A stretch of 64,000 nucleotides of DNA, taken from contig NZ_JAPNOZ010000012.1 in the NCBI RefSeq assembly GCF_029955155.1, positions 1,226,241-1,290,240 on the forward strand. The letters are read 5' to 3'. The translations under genes and the position numbers were made by a program. This DNA comes from Psychrobacillus sp. NEAU-3TGS (lineage in GTDB: Bacteria > Bacillota > Bacilli > Bacillales_A > Planococcaceae). Below the pieces are notes generated by a model. It saw only the letters and a program-made list of their open reading frames with translations, searched no databases and had not been told where the DNA came from. Of the stretch, positions 43,237 through 52,211 are shown one piece after another (within the stretch, counting starts at the first letter, position 1; every line of letters begins with the position of its first letter).

Positions 43237-45597
43237 ATGTTACATTCTATTAAGAAAATGATTTCTGGTGAAGTCATAGAGTTAAAGCAACTCAAAAAAA
43301 TAGTATCTAAGATTAATGCTTTGGAAGATTCATTTACAAATAAAACAGATTTAGAGCTTCAATCATATACAACTAGTTTTCGTGATCAATTAAATAATGG
43401 AGCAACTCCAGAAGAAATTATGTTGGAAGCTTTTGCGGTCGTTCGCGAAGCTTCAAAACGTGTGTTAGGAAAACGACATTATGATACACAGTTAATGGGC
43501 GGTGCAGTATTAACGCAATCTCAAATTGCTCAAATGCAAACCGGAGAAGGTAAAACATTAGTTGCAACACTACCTGCATATGTAATGGCATTACACGGTA
43601 AAGGAACGCATATTATTACAGCAAATGAATACTTGGCAAGCCGAGATTTTGAAGAAATGAAACCATTATTCGAGTTTTTAGGCTTAACAGTAGGATTAAA
43701 TATTTCTGGAATAGAAAGTGACGAAAAACAAGCTGCCTATAACTGTGACATTACTTATGGTACGGGCACGGAATTTGGTTTCGATTATTTAAGAGACCAT
43801 ATGGTGCAAAGCGAAGATCAGCTTGTCCAAAGACCACTGTTTTATGCGTTAATCGATGAAGTAGATAGTATATTGATCGATGAAGCGAGAACTCCTTTGA
43901 TCATTGCAGGAAAGTCTAATGCAAGCTTGAATCTATTCCCAATAATGCAGCTAGTTATCAGCTCATTCAAAGATGAAGAGGATTACAATTATTACCCAGA
44001 GACAAAACAAATCGTCTTATTGGACAATGGTGCTGATCGACTAGAAGAAGCATTTGGCATTGACAATGTATACGACCGAGAACATCGTGAGTTTATGCAT
44101 ATTGCAATGCAAACGCTTCGCGCAAAAGTTGTTATGCGTAAAGATGTGGACTATATCGTAAAAGACGACAAGGTTATGATTGTAGATCCATATACTGGAC
44201 GTATTATGGAAGGCCGTACATTTAGCGACGGGCTTCATCAAGCGATTGAAGCGAAAGAAAAAGTATCTATTAAAGAAGAAAATAATACACAGGCTTCTAT
44301 TATGATTCAACATTATTTCAGACTGTACAAGCATGTGTCTGGAATGACAGGTAGTGCCGTCCCTTCTCGTGATGAGTTTTGGGAAACATACAACTTACGT
44401 GTAACGGAAATACCGACAAACAAACCAAACAAACGTATTGATATGGAGACGCTTGTCTATTTAAAGTATGAAGATAAGATGAAAAAAATTGTGGAAGAAA
44501 CTCAAAAGTACCATGAGACGGGACGTCCCGTTTTAATCGGAACGACTTCTATCGAACAATCTGAAAAACTTTCTTCCTATTTAAAAGAGCGTTCAATCGA
44601 GCATTCAATACTGAATGCAAAAACAGTGGAAGATGAAGCAGAATTAATCTCCCAAGCGGGGCAAATGAATAAAATCATGCTCGCTACGAATATGGCTGGG
44701 CGAGGAACCGATATCAATTTAGGTGAAGGCGTTGCAGAACTTGGCGGTCTTCATATTATCGGTACGGAGCTTCATAGTAGTGCTCGAATCGACATGCAGC
44801 TTCGAGGTCGTGGTGGTCGTCAAGGAGATCCAGGAAGCTCCCAATTTATCATTTCGTTAGAGGACGAGCTCTTCAACTATTACGATGAAGAAGAATTCGC
44901 TAAATACAAAAACAAGTTGAAAACAGATGGGTCTGGCTTAGTTATTTCATCTAATCCAATAAAATTTGTCTACAACGTCCAAAATGTTATCGAAGGTATG
45001 CATTTCTCCAGTCGCTCTCATTTATTGAAATTAGATGATATAAATAATGATCAACAACGCGTTATGTATAATTACCGAGAAAAAGCGTTAAAAGTAGAAA
45101 ATATGCAAATGCTTATCATAGATGCGATGCATGAACGCTTAAATAATTTAATCGATGAGCTTGCAGAAAACGATGTACATGAATCTAGTATTTTAAATGA
45201 AATAATGGATGAAATTAAAATCATTTCGATGCTAACATCGTTTGAGAGTGATTCATTTACTTCCTTAGATTCGGAAAATAAAGGCCAATTGAAGAATGCG
45301 CTAGAGGCTGTTTATGAGAAAGCTTTCGAGATTGTCAATATGACAAGTAGTGATAGCGAAGATTGGAGAAATATTCAATCGTACTACACAGAGACTCTAG
45401 ATCGCCTGTGGATTGGTCATTTAGACAATCTGCATCATTTAAGAGAAGGCATCAGTATCCGCGGATACGGACAAGAAGATCCGTATCGTCTCTACTCATT
45501 TGATGCACTTCACCTATTCCAAGGAATGCTTCATACATTCTTTAGAGACGTGATTCGATATAATTTGCAAGTTAATGGGGTTAAAGAGGAACAATAG
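43237..45597 (+). CDS. secA2: Accessory Sec ATPase SecA2
   Basis: 786 residues from the ATG at 43237 (GGGAG seven bases upstream; the ATG at 43231 is too close). Nucleotide-binding domain 1 with QMQTGEGKTLVATLPAY and LIDEVDSILIDEARTPLIIAG; domain 2 with LATNMAGRGTDINLGEGV and QLRGRGGRQGDPGSS; helical scaffold and wing domains follow. It ends NLQVNGVKEEQ and lacks the C-terminal linker and CxC zinc finger of housekeeping SecA1, as SecA2 proteins do. SecA2 exports S-layer proteins and autolysins in Bacillus anthracis and Listeria. Divergent from secreted-protein genes. Confidence 0.9.
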   Translation: MLHSIKKMISGEVIELKQLKKIVSKINALEDSFTNKTDLELQSYTTSFRDQLNNGATPEEIMLEAFAVVREASKRVLGKRHYDTQLMGGAVLTQSQIAQMQTGEGKTLVATLPAYVMALHGKGTHIITANEYLASRDFEEMKPLFEFLGLTVGLNISGIESDEKQAAYNCDITYGTGTEFGFDYLRDHMVQSEDQLVQRPLFYALIDEVDSILIDEARTPLIIAGKSNASLNLFPIMQLVISSFKDEEDYNYYPETKQIVLLDNGADRLEEAFGIDNVYDREHREFMHIAMQTLRAKVVMRKDVDYIVKDDKVMIVDPYTGRIMEGRTFSDGLHQAIEAKEKVSIKEENNTQASIMIQHYFRLYKHVSGMTGSAVPSRDEFWETYNLRVTEIPTNKPNKRIDMETLVYLKYEDKMKKIVEETQKYHETGRPVLIGTTSIEQSEKLSSYLKERSIEHSILNAKTVEDEAELISQAGQMNKIMLATNMAGRGTDINLGEGVAELGGLHIIGTELHSSARIDMQLRGRGGRQGDPGSSQFIISLEDELFNYYDEEEFAKYKNKLKTDGSGLVISSNPIKFVYNVQNVIEGMHFSSRSHLLKLDDINNDQQRVMYNYREKALKVENMQMLIIDAMHERLNNLIDELAENDVHESSILNEIMDEIKIISMLTSFESDSFTSLDSENKGQLKNALEAVYEKAFEIVNMTSSDSEDWRNIQSYYTETLDRLWIGHLDNLHHLREGISIRGYGQEDPYRLYSFDALHLFQGMLHTFFRDVIRYNLQVNGVKEEQ

Positions 45598-45621
45598 TTT
45601 GAGCTTGCTCAAAAGTTTAAT

Positions 45622-45667
45622 GGAGTGTTGGAAGTGGCTTGGTCACTTCCAACACTCCTTTTATTTG
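45622..45667 (+). terminator. Terminator of secA2
   Basis: 15-bp perfect stem GGAGTGTTGGAAGTG / CACTTCCAACACTCC, 7-nt loop, then TTTTATTT. Confidence 0.9.
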
Positions 45668-45706
45668 AGAGATTAACTAGCAATGAAGATTTCCTAATAT
45701 TGGATT

Positions 45707-45782
45707 TTACAACTAAATTGCGCTTTTTTACAACTAAATCATGAAAAATTCCAACTAATACGCTCATTTTTTCAACTAAATC
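45707..45782. repeat. Phased repeat array D: four CAACTAA cores, exactly 21 bp apart
   Basis: CAACTAA occurs at 45710, 45731, 45752 and 45773, each in a T-rich context (TTACAACTAAAT, TTCCAACTAATA, TTTCAACTAAAT). The spacing equals that of arrays A and C but the word differs. It lies between the terminators of the converging secA2 and pgi genes. Confidence 0.8.
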
Positions 45783-45836
45783 CGAAATCTATGAAAAATG
45801 ACTGTTTTTTCTTCTCAATCTACATATTTTCTACAT

Positions 45837-45884
45837 AAAAAAAGTCAGTGCAACGAGGAATTCCCCGTTGCACTGACTTTTTAA
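45837..45884 (-). terminator. Terminator of pgi
   Basis: 16-bp stem AAAAGTCAGTGCAACG / CGTTGCACTGACTTTT, then seven T on the minus strand; also T-rich on the other strand. Confidence 0.9.
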
Positions 45885-45889
45885 TTTGA

Positions 45890-47245
45890 TCAATCAAAGA
45901 TCTCGCTCAATCTTTCTTCTAATTCATCCTTCAATGTCTCATACCCTGGCTTGTTCAGTAGAGCAAAAATATTATTTTTATACGACTCTACACCTGGTTG
46001 GTCGAATGGATTTACTCCCGATAAATAAGCACTCATCGCACATGCTTTTTCAAAGAAATATAGTAAATAACCTAAGTGATATTCGTCCAGTTTATCAATC
46101 TCCACTTGGATAACAGGCACTCCGCCATCATAATGCGCCAAAATCGAACTATTTTTCGCGATGGTGTTAATATCATGGAATGTTTTATCCTCCAAGAAAT
46201 TTAATTGATCGAAGTTATTCTCTACAGACTGAATCGTACAATCCTCTTGTTGATTGCGCACATGTAAAATCGTTTCAAAGATTTGACGTTTTCCTGCTTG
46301 AATATACTGACCTATAGAATGTAAATCCGTTGTATATGTAACAGATACAGGGAAAATTCCTTTTTCATCTTTCCCTTCACTTTCTCCAAATAATTGCTTC
46401 CACCATTCAAATACATTACGTAAAGAAGGCTCAAAAGAAGCCATTATTTCAATAATATATCCTTTTTTCTCGAGCAAATATCTAGATAAGGCATATTCAT
46501 AGGCTTCGTTTTCTTTGTAATTGGAAAACATTAAATCATTTGTTGCTTGCTTCGCACCGTCTAATAACGCTTGAATATCAATGCCACCGACAGCTAGCGG
46601 AAATAATCCGACTGGAGTTAAAACGGAAAAGCGTCCACCTACATCTGCTGGAACTTCAAAATTTCTATATCCCGCATCCGAAGCAAGCTTTCTTAATAAG
46701 CCATTCTCGGGATCAGTTGTTAAGATAATTCTATTTTTCATTTCCTCGCCATAGCGTTTTTCCATATAGGACTTAATCACACGGAATGAAATTGCAGGTT
46801 CAAGCGTCGTTCCTGATTTGGAAATAACATTTACATACACTTCTCGGTCATCTACATATTGAAGCAATTGATTAATATAAGCCCCACTCATATTCTGCCC
46901 TGCGTAAATTACTTCTGTTTCCCCTGATTTCTTCGAAAAATAAGGAGTTAACGCATCTTGAACAGCTTTGGCACCCAAATAGGAACCACCAATTCCAATA
47001 ACGATGAGGACAGCAGATTGGCTTCTTATTTCATTTGCAACAGCAAGTATTTGCTCTATCTCTTCTTTATTTTGTTTTGTAGCTAGTTCTATCCACCCTA
47101 ATGCATCACGGTCTTTACTTGTGGATGCATGCATTTCTTCATGTATTAGACTAATTATATTTGTATATTTATTCTTTTCATCTTCATTAATAAACTTCGA
47201 TAATAAGGAAAAGTTTAATGAGAAGGCTTGTTTTGTAACAGTCAA
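45890..47245 (-). CDS. pgi: Glucose-6-phosphate isomerase
   Basis: 451 residues, the short bacterial form. Interconverts glucose-6-phosphate and fructose-6-phosphate in glycolysis. SIS-fold signatures are visible: VIGIGGSYLGAKAVQDAL, VISKSGTTLEPAISFRV, DVGGRFSVLTPVGLFP and the catalytic His region NPFDQPGVESYKNN. Upstream AGGAGG gives the start at 47245. It is monocistronic and converges on secA2. UDP-glucose and UDP-GlcNAc for the polysaccharide locus derive from its substrates. Confidence 0.97.
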   Translation of the reverse strand: MTVTKQAFSLNFSLLSKFINEDEKNKYTNIISLIHEEMHASTSKDRDALGWIELATKQNKEEIEQILAVANEIRSQSAVLIVIGIGGSYLGAKAVQDALTPYFSKKSGETEVIYAGQNMSGAYINQLLQYVDDREVYVNVISKSGTTLEPAISFRVIKSYMEKRYGEEMKNRIILTTDPENGLLRKLASDAGYRNFEVPADVGGRFSVLTPVGLFPLAVGGIDIQALLDGAKQATNDLMFSNYKENEAYEYALSRYLLEKKGYIIEIMASFEPSLRNVFEWWKQLFGESEGKDEKGIFPVSVTYTTDLHSIGQYIQAGKRQIFETILHVRNQQEDCTIQSVENNFDQLNFLEDKTFHDINTIAKNSSILAHYDGGVPVIQVEIDKLDEYHLGYLLYFFEKACAMSAYLSGVNPFDQPGVESYKNNIFALLNKPGYETLKDELEERLSEIFD

Positions 47246-47407
47246 TTGGATTTCCTCCTGCGAGCTTTGTATTCATTTATCCTCCTATATTAGCATATTT
47301 CAGTAGGCTTTTCCTCTTCAAGGAATAGTTAGGTACTTTTGTTAGGTTAATATGAGTAAGAGTAATCATTCAGACCTCGAAACCTACTCCACCAAACAGT
47401 CATTAAA

Positions 47408-48565
47408 CTAAGCTAGTGTCTGTATAAATTTCTCTAACCGATTCAATCCTTCGACCAGTACATCCATGGAATACGCATAGGAGATTCGAATATACCCCTC
47501 TCCATAAGATGTAAATGCGCTTCCCGGAACGACTGCAAGCCCGCCTTCTTGCAATAGTTTTGTAGCAAAATCAAATGAGTTCATACCATACGTTTCGATT
47601 GAAGGGAAAATATAAAAAGCCCCATTAGGTTTTTCAACAGGTAATCCTATTTCGATTAGTCGACCATATACAAAGTCCCTTCTCTTAATATATTCCACAT
47701 TCATTTCTTCCGGTGTATGACTAGCATTCGTTAATGCTTCAATAGCAGCATACTGTGCTGGAAGCGAAGCACATATTGTATTAAACGCATGAACCTTTAC
47801 GACATGTTGCATTACTTCAGCTGGCCCCATTAAAAATCCTATACGCCATCCTGTCATAGAATGAGACTTGGACAAACCATGAATATAAAACAATTTTTCT
47901 CTTATTTCTTTATAAGAAGCAAATGATAAATGCTTACCAGAAAAAGAGTTTTCGCTATAAATTTCATCTGTTAATACGTACACATCTTTATTTGCTATTA
48001 CTGCAACCAACTCATCCATCGTTTCTTTCGTTAGAACGACACCTGTTGGGTTAGATGGATTATTAAAAAATACAGCTTTCGTTTTTTCTGTAATGAGTGC
48101 TTCTAGCTTTTCTGCAGAAGGCTGAAAATTGGTTTCTGTCGTATCTAAGTAGACAACCTTAGCACCGCATAATTCAATAACGGGCACATAACCGGAATAA
48201 TTGGGTGCTGGTAAAATGACTTCGTCTCCTTCTTCTAAAATTGTTCGAAAAACTGCGTCGATTGCTTCACTGGCACCGTTTGTAATGACAATTTCATTTT
48301 GTGGATCATAAGCAAATCCATATTTATTGGAGAAAAAACTATTAACTGCTTCTCGGAGTTCGATTAATCCTGCATTATGGGAGTAGCCAGTAAGATTTTG
48401 CTCGATTGCACGCACTCCCGCTTCCTTTACTGAATTGGGTGTGGGGAAATCAGGCTGACCAATTGTTAAATTAATCGCATTTGGATAATGAATTAGTTGA
48501 TTTGAAAATTGTCTAGTTCCTGGCGTTTTCAAACTTTCTGCGCGTGGATTTAATCGTAAACTCAT
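47408..48565 (-). CDS. Class I/II PLP aminotransferase (PatA/AspB type)
   Basis: 385 residues. Fold type I features in order: TIGQPDFPTPNSVKEA, GYSHNAGLIELREAV, TNGASEAIDAVFRTIL, FNNPSNPTGVVLTKE, TDEIYSENSF, the PLP lysine in HGLSKSHSMTGWRIGF, and C-terminal RISYAYS with the substrate Arg. The wording is closest to PatA-type N-acetyl-diaminopimelate or aromatic aminotransferases of Bacillus; the exact amino acid cannot be told. It is divergent from the FAD oxidase gene and not clearly in an operon. Confidence 0.88.
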   Translation of the reverse strand: MSLRLNPRAESLKTPGTRQFSNQLIHYPNAINLTIGQPDFPTPNSVKEAGVRAIEQNLTGYSHNAGLIELREAVNSFFSNKYGFAYDPQNEIVITNGASEAIDAVFRTILEEGDEVILPAPNYSGYVPVIELCGAKVVYLDTTETNFQPSAEKLEALITEKTKAVFFNNPSNPTGVVLTKETMDELVAVIANKDVYVLTDEIYSENSFSGKHLSFASYKEIREKLFYIHGLSKSHSMTGWRIGFLMGPAEVMQHVVKVHAFNTICASLPAQYAAIEALTNASHTPEEMNVEYIKRRDFVYGRLIEIGLPVEKPNGAFYIFPSIETYGMNSFDFATKLLQEGGLAVVPGSAFTSYGEGYIRISYAYSMDVLVEGLNRLEKFIQTLA

Positions 48566-48677
48566 TGTTTTATCTTCCTTTCAAATAAAAAAGCTTTGTT
48601 TTTATCTAAGTATACTGTATAGTTGAATCATTTATAATTGCAATATTTCAAATTATAACTAAGTTAGGAGAATAGTA

Positions 48678-50042
48678 GTGGAAAATTATCAATTGGAAAT
48701 GTTTTTGGAACAGCTAGGAGAAGAAAAAATAAGTAGAAGTGAATCAGAGCTATATCGTCATAGCCGTGACGAATCTTCTCATCCTTTTGTAGAGCCAGAT
48801 TTCGTTGTCTTTCCTGAAAATGTAGAAGATGTAGTGAAAGTGATTCAACTCGCAAATGAACATGTTATACCTGTAACCCCTTACGGAGCAGGATCTGGTC
48901 TAGAAGGTCAAGCCATCCCTATCAATAAAGGAATTTCCTTAAACTTCGACCGTATGAATAAAATAATTGAATTTTCACCAGAAGATTTAATGATCACGGT
49001 AGAACCCGGAATTACTCGACTTCAATTAAATGAATATGTTAATAGACATGGCCTCTTCTTCCCGATTGATCCTGGTGCAGATGCATCTATCGGTGGAATG
49101 GTGGCAACAAATGCGAGCGGGACAACTGCAGTACGCTACGGCTCAATGCGTGACCAAGTACTGGATTTAGAAGTCGTACTTGCAAATGGTACCGTTATAC
49201 ATACTGGGACTAAAGCAAAAAAATCTTCTTCTGGCTACCATTTGAATGGACTAATCACTGGATCGGAAGGAACACTTGGTGTCATTACCAAAATTACAGT
49301 CAAATTGCACGGCATCCCTGAGAAAGTAATTGCAGCTAGATGTACATTTCAAACTCCTGGAGAATGCGCAGAAGCAGCACAAGCTGTACTAGCAAGCGGC
49401 ATTCAAGTACTGCGCATGGAACTTGTGGATGCGGAAAGCATTAAACAAGTCAATGAATACGGAAATTATTCATTCCCAGAAGAACACTCTCTGTTTTTTG
49501 AATTTGCCGGTGCACCGAACATTGTAGAAGAAGAAGCTACCATTGTAGAAGAGCTTATGAAAGAATTAGGTTGTAGTAATTGGAAACGTGCAAACTCTTC
49601 AAATGAACGAGCAGATTTATGGAAAGCACGACACGAAATGGCTTATGCATTTAAACATATAAAAGGAAAAGTATCGACCGGTTCGGATTCATGTGTGCCT
49701 ATTTCGAAACTAGCAGAAATGGTTGTCTTTGGTCGTGAGCTGTTAGAACAAAGCAGACTTATTGGTGGTGTATTCGGTCACGTAGGTGACGGTAATTTCC
49801 ATACAATGGTCATGTACGATCCGAATGATCCAGCGGAAGTAGAAAAAGCAGAATATACAAATGAACAAATCGCAACCAAAGCTATTAGCCTCGGCGGCAC
49901 TTGTACAGGTGAACACGGTGTTGGATTAGGTAAAAGGAAATACCAAGTTACTGAGCACGGAAATGCGGTTGAATTAATGAAATCCATGAAAACATTGATG
50001 GATCCGAAGGGAATATTAAATCCTGGGAAGATATTTTATTAA
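48678..50042 (+). CDS. FAD-linked oxidase, GlcD / D-lactate dehydrogenase type
   Basis: 454 residues from a GTG at 48678 with TTAGGAG upstream. FAD_binding_4 domain (~1-220): VFPENVEDVVKVIQLANEHVIPVTPYGAGSGLEGQ and the DPGADASIGGMVATNASGTTAVRYGS stretch. The FAD-oxidase C-terminal domain ends with GHVGDGNFHTMVMYD and GTCTGEHGVGLGKRKY, both conserved His motifs of the glycolate/D-lactate family. No GlcE or GlcF gene is adjacent, so a stand-alone D-2-hydroxyacid dehydrogenase, like B. subtilis YsfC or D-lactate dehydrogenases, is likely. Confidence 0.9.
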   Translation: MENYQLEMFLEQLGEEKISRSESELYRHSRDESSHPFVEPDFVVFPENVEDVVKVIQLANEHVIPVTPYGAGSGLEGQAIPINKGISLNFDRMNKIIEFSPEDLMITVEPGITRLQLNEYVNRHGLFFPIDPGADASIGGMVATNASGTTAVRYGSMRDQVLDLEVVLANGTVIHTGTKAKKSSSGYHLNGLITGSEGTLGVITKITVKLHGIPEKVIAARCTFQTPGECAEAAQAVLASGIQVLRMELVDAESIKQVNEYGNYSFPEEHSLFFEFAGAPNIVEEEATIVEELMKELGCSNWKRANSSNERADLWKARHEMAYAFKHIKGKVSTGSDSCVPISKLAEMVVFGRELLEQSRLIGGVFGHVGDGNFHTMVMYDPNDPAEVEKAEYTNEQIATKAISLGGTCTGEHGVGLGKRKYQVTEHGNAVELMKSMKTLMDPKGILNPGKIFY

Positions 50043-50072
50043 TCTGGCATTTGTTTGCGTAGAGTTTTAGAT

Positions 50073-50369
50073 TCTCGCAATGTTAGGGAGCTTTCTCGCA
50101 ACGTTTGACCTGGCTCTCGCAACATTCGGGAGCGGTTGCGCAACGTTTTGACTCATACTCGCAACGTATTGGGTTCTCGCACCGTTCGGAGGCTTTCTCG
50201 CAACGTTTGACCCGGCTCTCGCAACATTCGGGAGCGGTTGCGCAACATTTCAACTCATACTCGCGACGTATTGGATTCTCGCAATGTTCGGAGGCTTTCT
50301 CGCAACGTTAGACCTGATTCTCGCAACATTGGTGAGCAGTTGCGCAACGTTTAACCCGATTCACGCAAC
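50073..50369. repeat. Phased repeat array C: 15 CGCAA cores, exact 102-bp superunit of five
   Basis: CGCAA (one CGCAC, one CGCGA) starts at 50076, 50097, 50118, 50139, 50160, 50178, 50199, 50220, 50241, 50262, 50280, 50301, 50322, 50343 and 50364. Spacing is 21,21,21,21,18 repeated, so each core recurs exactly 102 bp later. The 102-bp superunit occurs about three times with roughly 85-90% identity by eye. All gaps are multiples of three, which keeps a frame open (SQHSGAVAQ...), but no start or ribosome site supports a gene. It lies between the converging FAD oxidase and VOC genes. Confidence 0.92.
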
Positions 50370-50372
50370 ATT

Positions 50373-50411
50373 AAAGGCTGTCCAACATTTTTTGTTGAAC
50401 AGCCTTTTTAA
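50373..50411 (-). terminator. Terminator of the VOC gene
   Basis: AAAGGCTGTCCAAC / GTTGAACAGCCTTT with one mismatch; T-rich tails on the plus strand (TTTTTAATTT), weaker on the minus strand. Confidence 0.7.
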
Positions 50412-50421
50412 TTTCGCTTGA

Positions 50422-50850
50422 TTATTGTTTTAATTCTTCGCCTTCGTGGCTAAATTGCCATTCGATGCCGAACTTGTCCTTTAGCGCTCCGTAGCATTTA
50501 CTCCAAAATGTTTCTTGTAACTCCATTGTTACGGTTCCATTAGCTTTAAGTGCGTCAAAAGCAGAGCGGATTTCTTCTTCATTTTTACTAACAAACGCTA
50601 AGCTAATATTGTTTCCTAAGATAAAAGGAGAGCCTGGAAATGTATCAGAAAACATGACATTGCTTCCATTAATATTTAAACGAGTATGCATGACTAAATC
50701 TTTTGCTTCCTCTGGTAACTGGTAATCTGGATGTTGAGGTGCCTCACCGAAAGTCATAATTTGTGGTTTTTCTGTTTTAAAAACTTCTGCATAAAACTCC
50801 GCAGCCTCGCGACAATTTCCATTAAAATTAAGATAAACGTCTATAGCCAT
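50422..50850 (-). CDS. VOC-family (PhnB-like) protein
   Basis: 142 residues from the ATG at 50850, which has GAGGAG eight bases upstream; the GTG at 50859 is in the ribosome site. A single beta-alpha-beta-beta-beta repeat pair typical of PhnB/YjdN proteins (VYLNFNGNCREAAEFYAEVFK, ... LNINGSNVMFSDTFPG, ... FGIEWQFSH). The family binds divalent metal in related enzymes, but the role of PhnB-like members is unknown. Monocistronic. Confidence 0.85.
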   Translation of the reverse strand: MAIDVYLNFNGNCREAAEFYAEVFKTEKPQIMTFGEAPQHPDYQLPEEAKDLVMHTRLNINGSNVMFSDTFPGSPFILGNNISLAFVSKNEEEIRSAFDALKANGTVTMELQETFWSKCYGALKDKFGIEWQFSHEGEELKQ

Positions 50851-50941
50851 TTGATACACTCCTCTTTTTTATCCTTATATTCATCCCTCATGGATGACTA
50901 TATTATTGTAACATTCCATTAATAAAAATACTTCCCCAAAT

Positions 50942-50970
50942 AAAAAAGAGCGAGAAAAATAATCTCGCTC
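50942..50970 (-). terminator. Terminator of guaC
   Basis: GAGCGAGA / TCTCGCTC with a 7-nt loop followed by TTTTTTA on the minus strand. Confidence 0.9.
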
Positions 50971-50976
50971 CCCTAC

Positions 50977-51960
50977 TTAATATACTTTATCTCCGTTGAA
51001 AATGGAGTTTTTCACTATAACATAATCTACATTACGAATTGCTTCTAATTTAGTTCCGCCAGCATAAGAAATAGAAGATTGAAGATCTTGTTCCATTTCA
51101 GTAAGCGTGTCTTGTAACGCTCCTTTATGCTCTACGTACATTTTTTTACCTTCTACGTTTTTCTTTTCCCCTTTTTGAAATTCAGAAGCGGAACCGAAAT
51201 ATTCTTTAAATTGTTTTCCGTCTTTTTCAATTGTATTTCCTGGAGATTCTTCGTGTCCAGCAAATAATGAACCGATCATTACCATCGATGCACCAAAGCG
51301 AACAGATTTAGCGATATCACCGTGTGTACGAATTCCACCATCAGCGATAATCGGCTTACTTGCAGCTTTTGCACACCAACGTAGAGCAGCTAATTGCCAC
51401 CCGCCAGTTCCAAATCCTGTTTTAATCTTCGTGATACATACTTTACCTGGCCCAATCCCTACTTTTGTAGCGTCAGCTCCAGCGTTTTCTAATTCTCTTA
51501 CCGCTTCTGGAGTTCCAACATTTCCAGCAATAACAAAGCTTTCTGGCAAATGCTTTTTAATATGTTGAATCATTGCGATTACTGCATTAGAATGACCATG
51601 TGCAATATCAATTGTAATGAACTCCGGTGTAAGTTTCTCGGCCGCTAATTGCTCAACAAACCCATACTCTTCCTCTTTAACACCAACACTAATTGATGCG
51701 ATTAATCCACGTGACTGCATATCCTTTGTAAATGCGATACGCTTTTCTGGTTCAAAGCGATGCATTATATAGAAGTAACCATTTTCAGCTAAGTAATTTG
51801 CAATTTTCTCGTCGATAATTGTTTGCATATTGGCAGGTACTACAGGCAGTTTAAAAGTATGCCCACCTAATGTTACAGTTGTATCACATTCTGAACGGCT
51901 ATTTACGATACATTTTGCCGGAATTAATTGAATATCTTCATAATCGAATACGTTTTCCAT
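50977..51960 (-). CDS. guaC: GMP reductase
   Basis: 327 residues from the ATG at 51960 (GGAGTGG five bases upstream), which is the normal length; a longer frame to 52044 is not needed. Converts GMP to IMP with NADPH. IMPDH/GMPR barrel features: [29 protein letters not shown], the catalytic Cys loop [29 protein letters not shown] and [16 protein letters not shown]. Stand-alone gene with its own terminator. No purine riboswitch is visible upstream. Confidence 0.95.
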   Translation of the reverse strand: MENVFDYEDIQLIPAKCIVNSRSECDTTVTLGGHTFKLPVVPANMQTIIDEKIANYLAENGYFYIMHRFEPEKRIAFTKDMQSRGLIASISVGVKEEEYGFVEQLAAEKLTPEFITIDIAHGHSNAVIAMIQHIKKHLPESFVIAGNVGTPEAVRELENAGADATKVGIGPGKVCITKIKTGFGTGGWQLAALRWCAKAASKPIIADGGIRTHGDIAKSVRFGASMVMIGSLFAGHEESPGNTIEKDGKQFKEYFGSASEFQKGEKKNVEGKKMYVEHKGALQDTLTEMEQDLQSSISYAGGTKLEAIRNVDYVIVKNSIFNGDKVY

Positions 51961-52156
51961 ATTATCCACTCCAAAACACGAATATTGTTTTTGGGAAAAA
52001 CAAAATTGTTCGTCCATTGGGTAATTTACAGCATTTTCGAGCATATGTCAATTGATAAAGGACTAATAAACAAAAAAATTCTAAAAGAGCTCTTGAAATG
52101 CTAATAGAAAAGCATCTCCTCGAGCTATTCATCTAAAGTATTAATTTCCTTAACTA

Positions 52157-52198
52157 AAAAGGCAGATGTAGAAAATGAAAAGCTTTTTCTACATCTGC
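52157..52198 (-). terminator. Terminator of the small frameshifted gene
   Basis: 14-bp perfect stem GCAGATGTAGAAAA / TTTTCTACATCTGC, 9-nt loop, then CCTTTTTAG on the minus strand. Confidence 0.8.
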
Positions 52199-52211
52199 TT
52201 ATATGAAAGTC

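Noticed and set aside
50105..50311. 68-codon frame through array C
   Set aside because: No ribosome site or plausible start; openness follows from spacing divisible by three.
51961..52044. 28-residue N-terminal extension of GMP reductase
   Set aside because: The downstream ATG has a good ribosome site and gives the normal family length.
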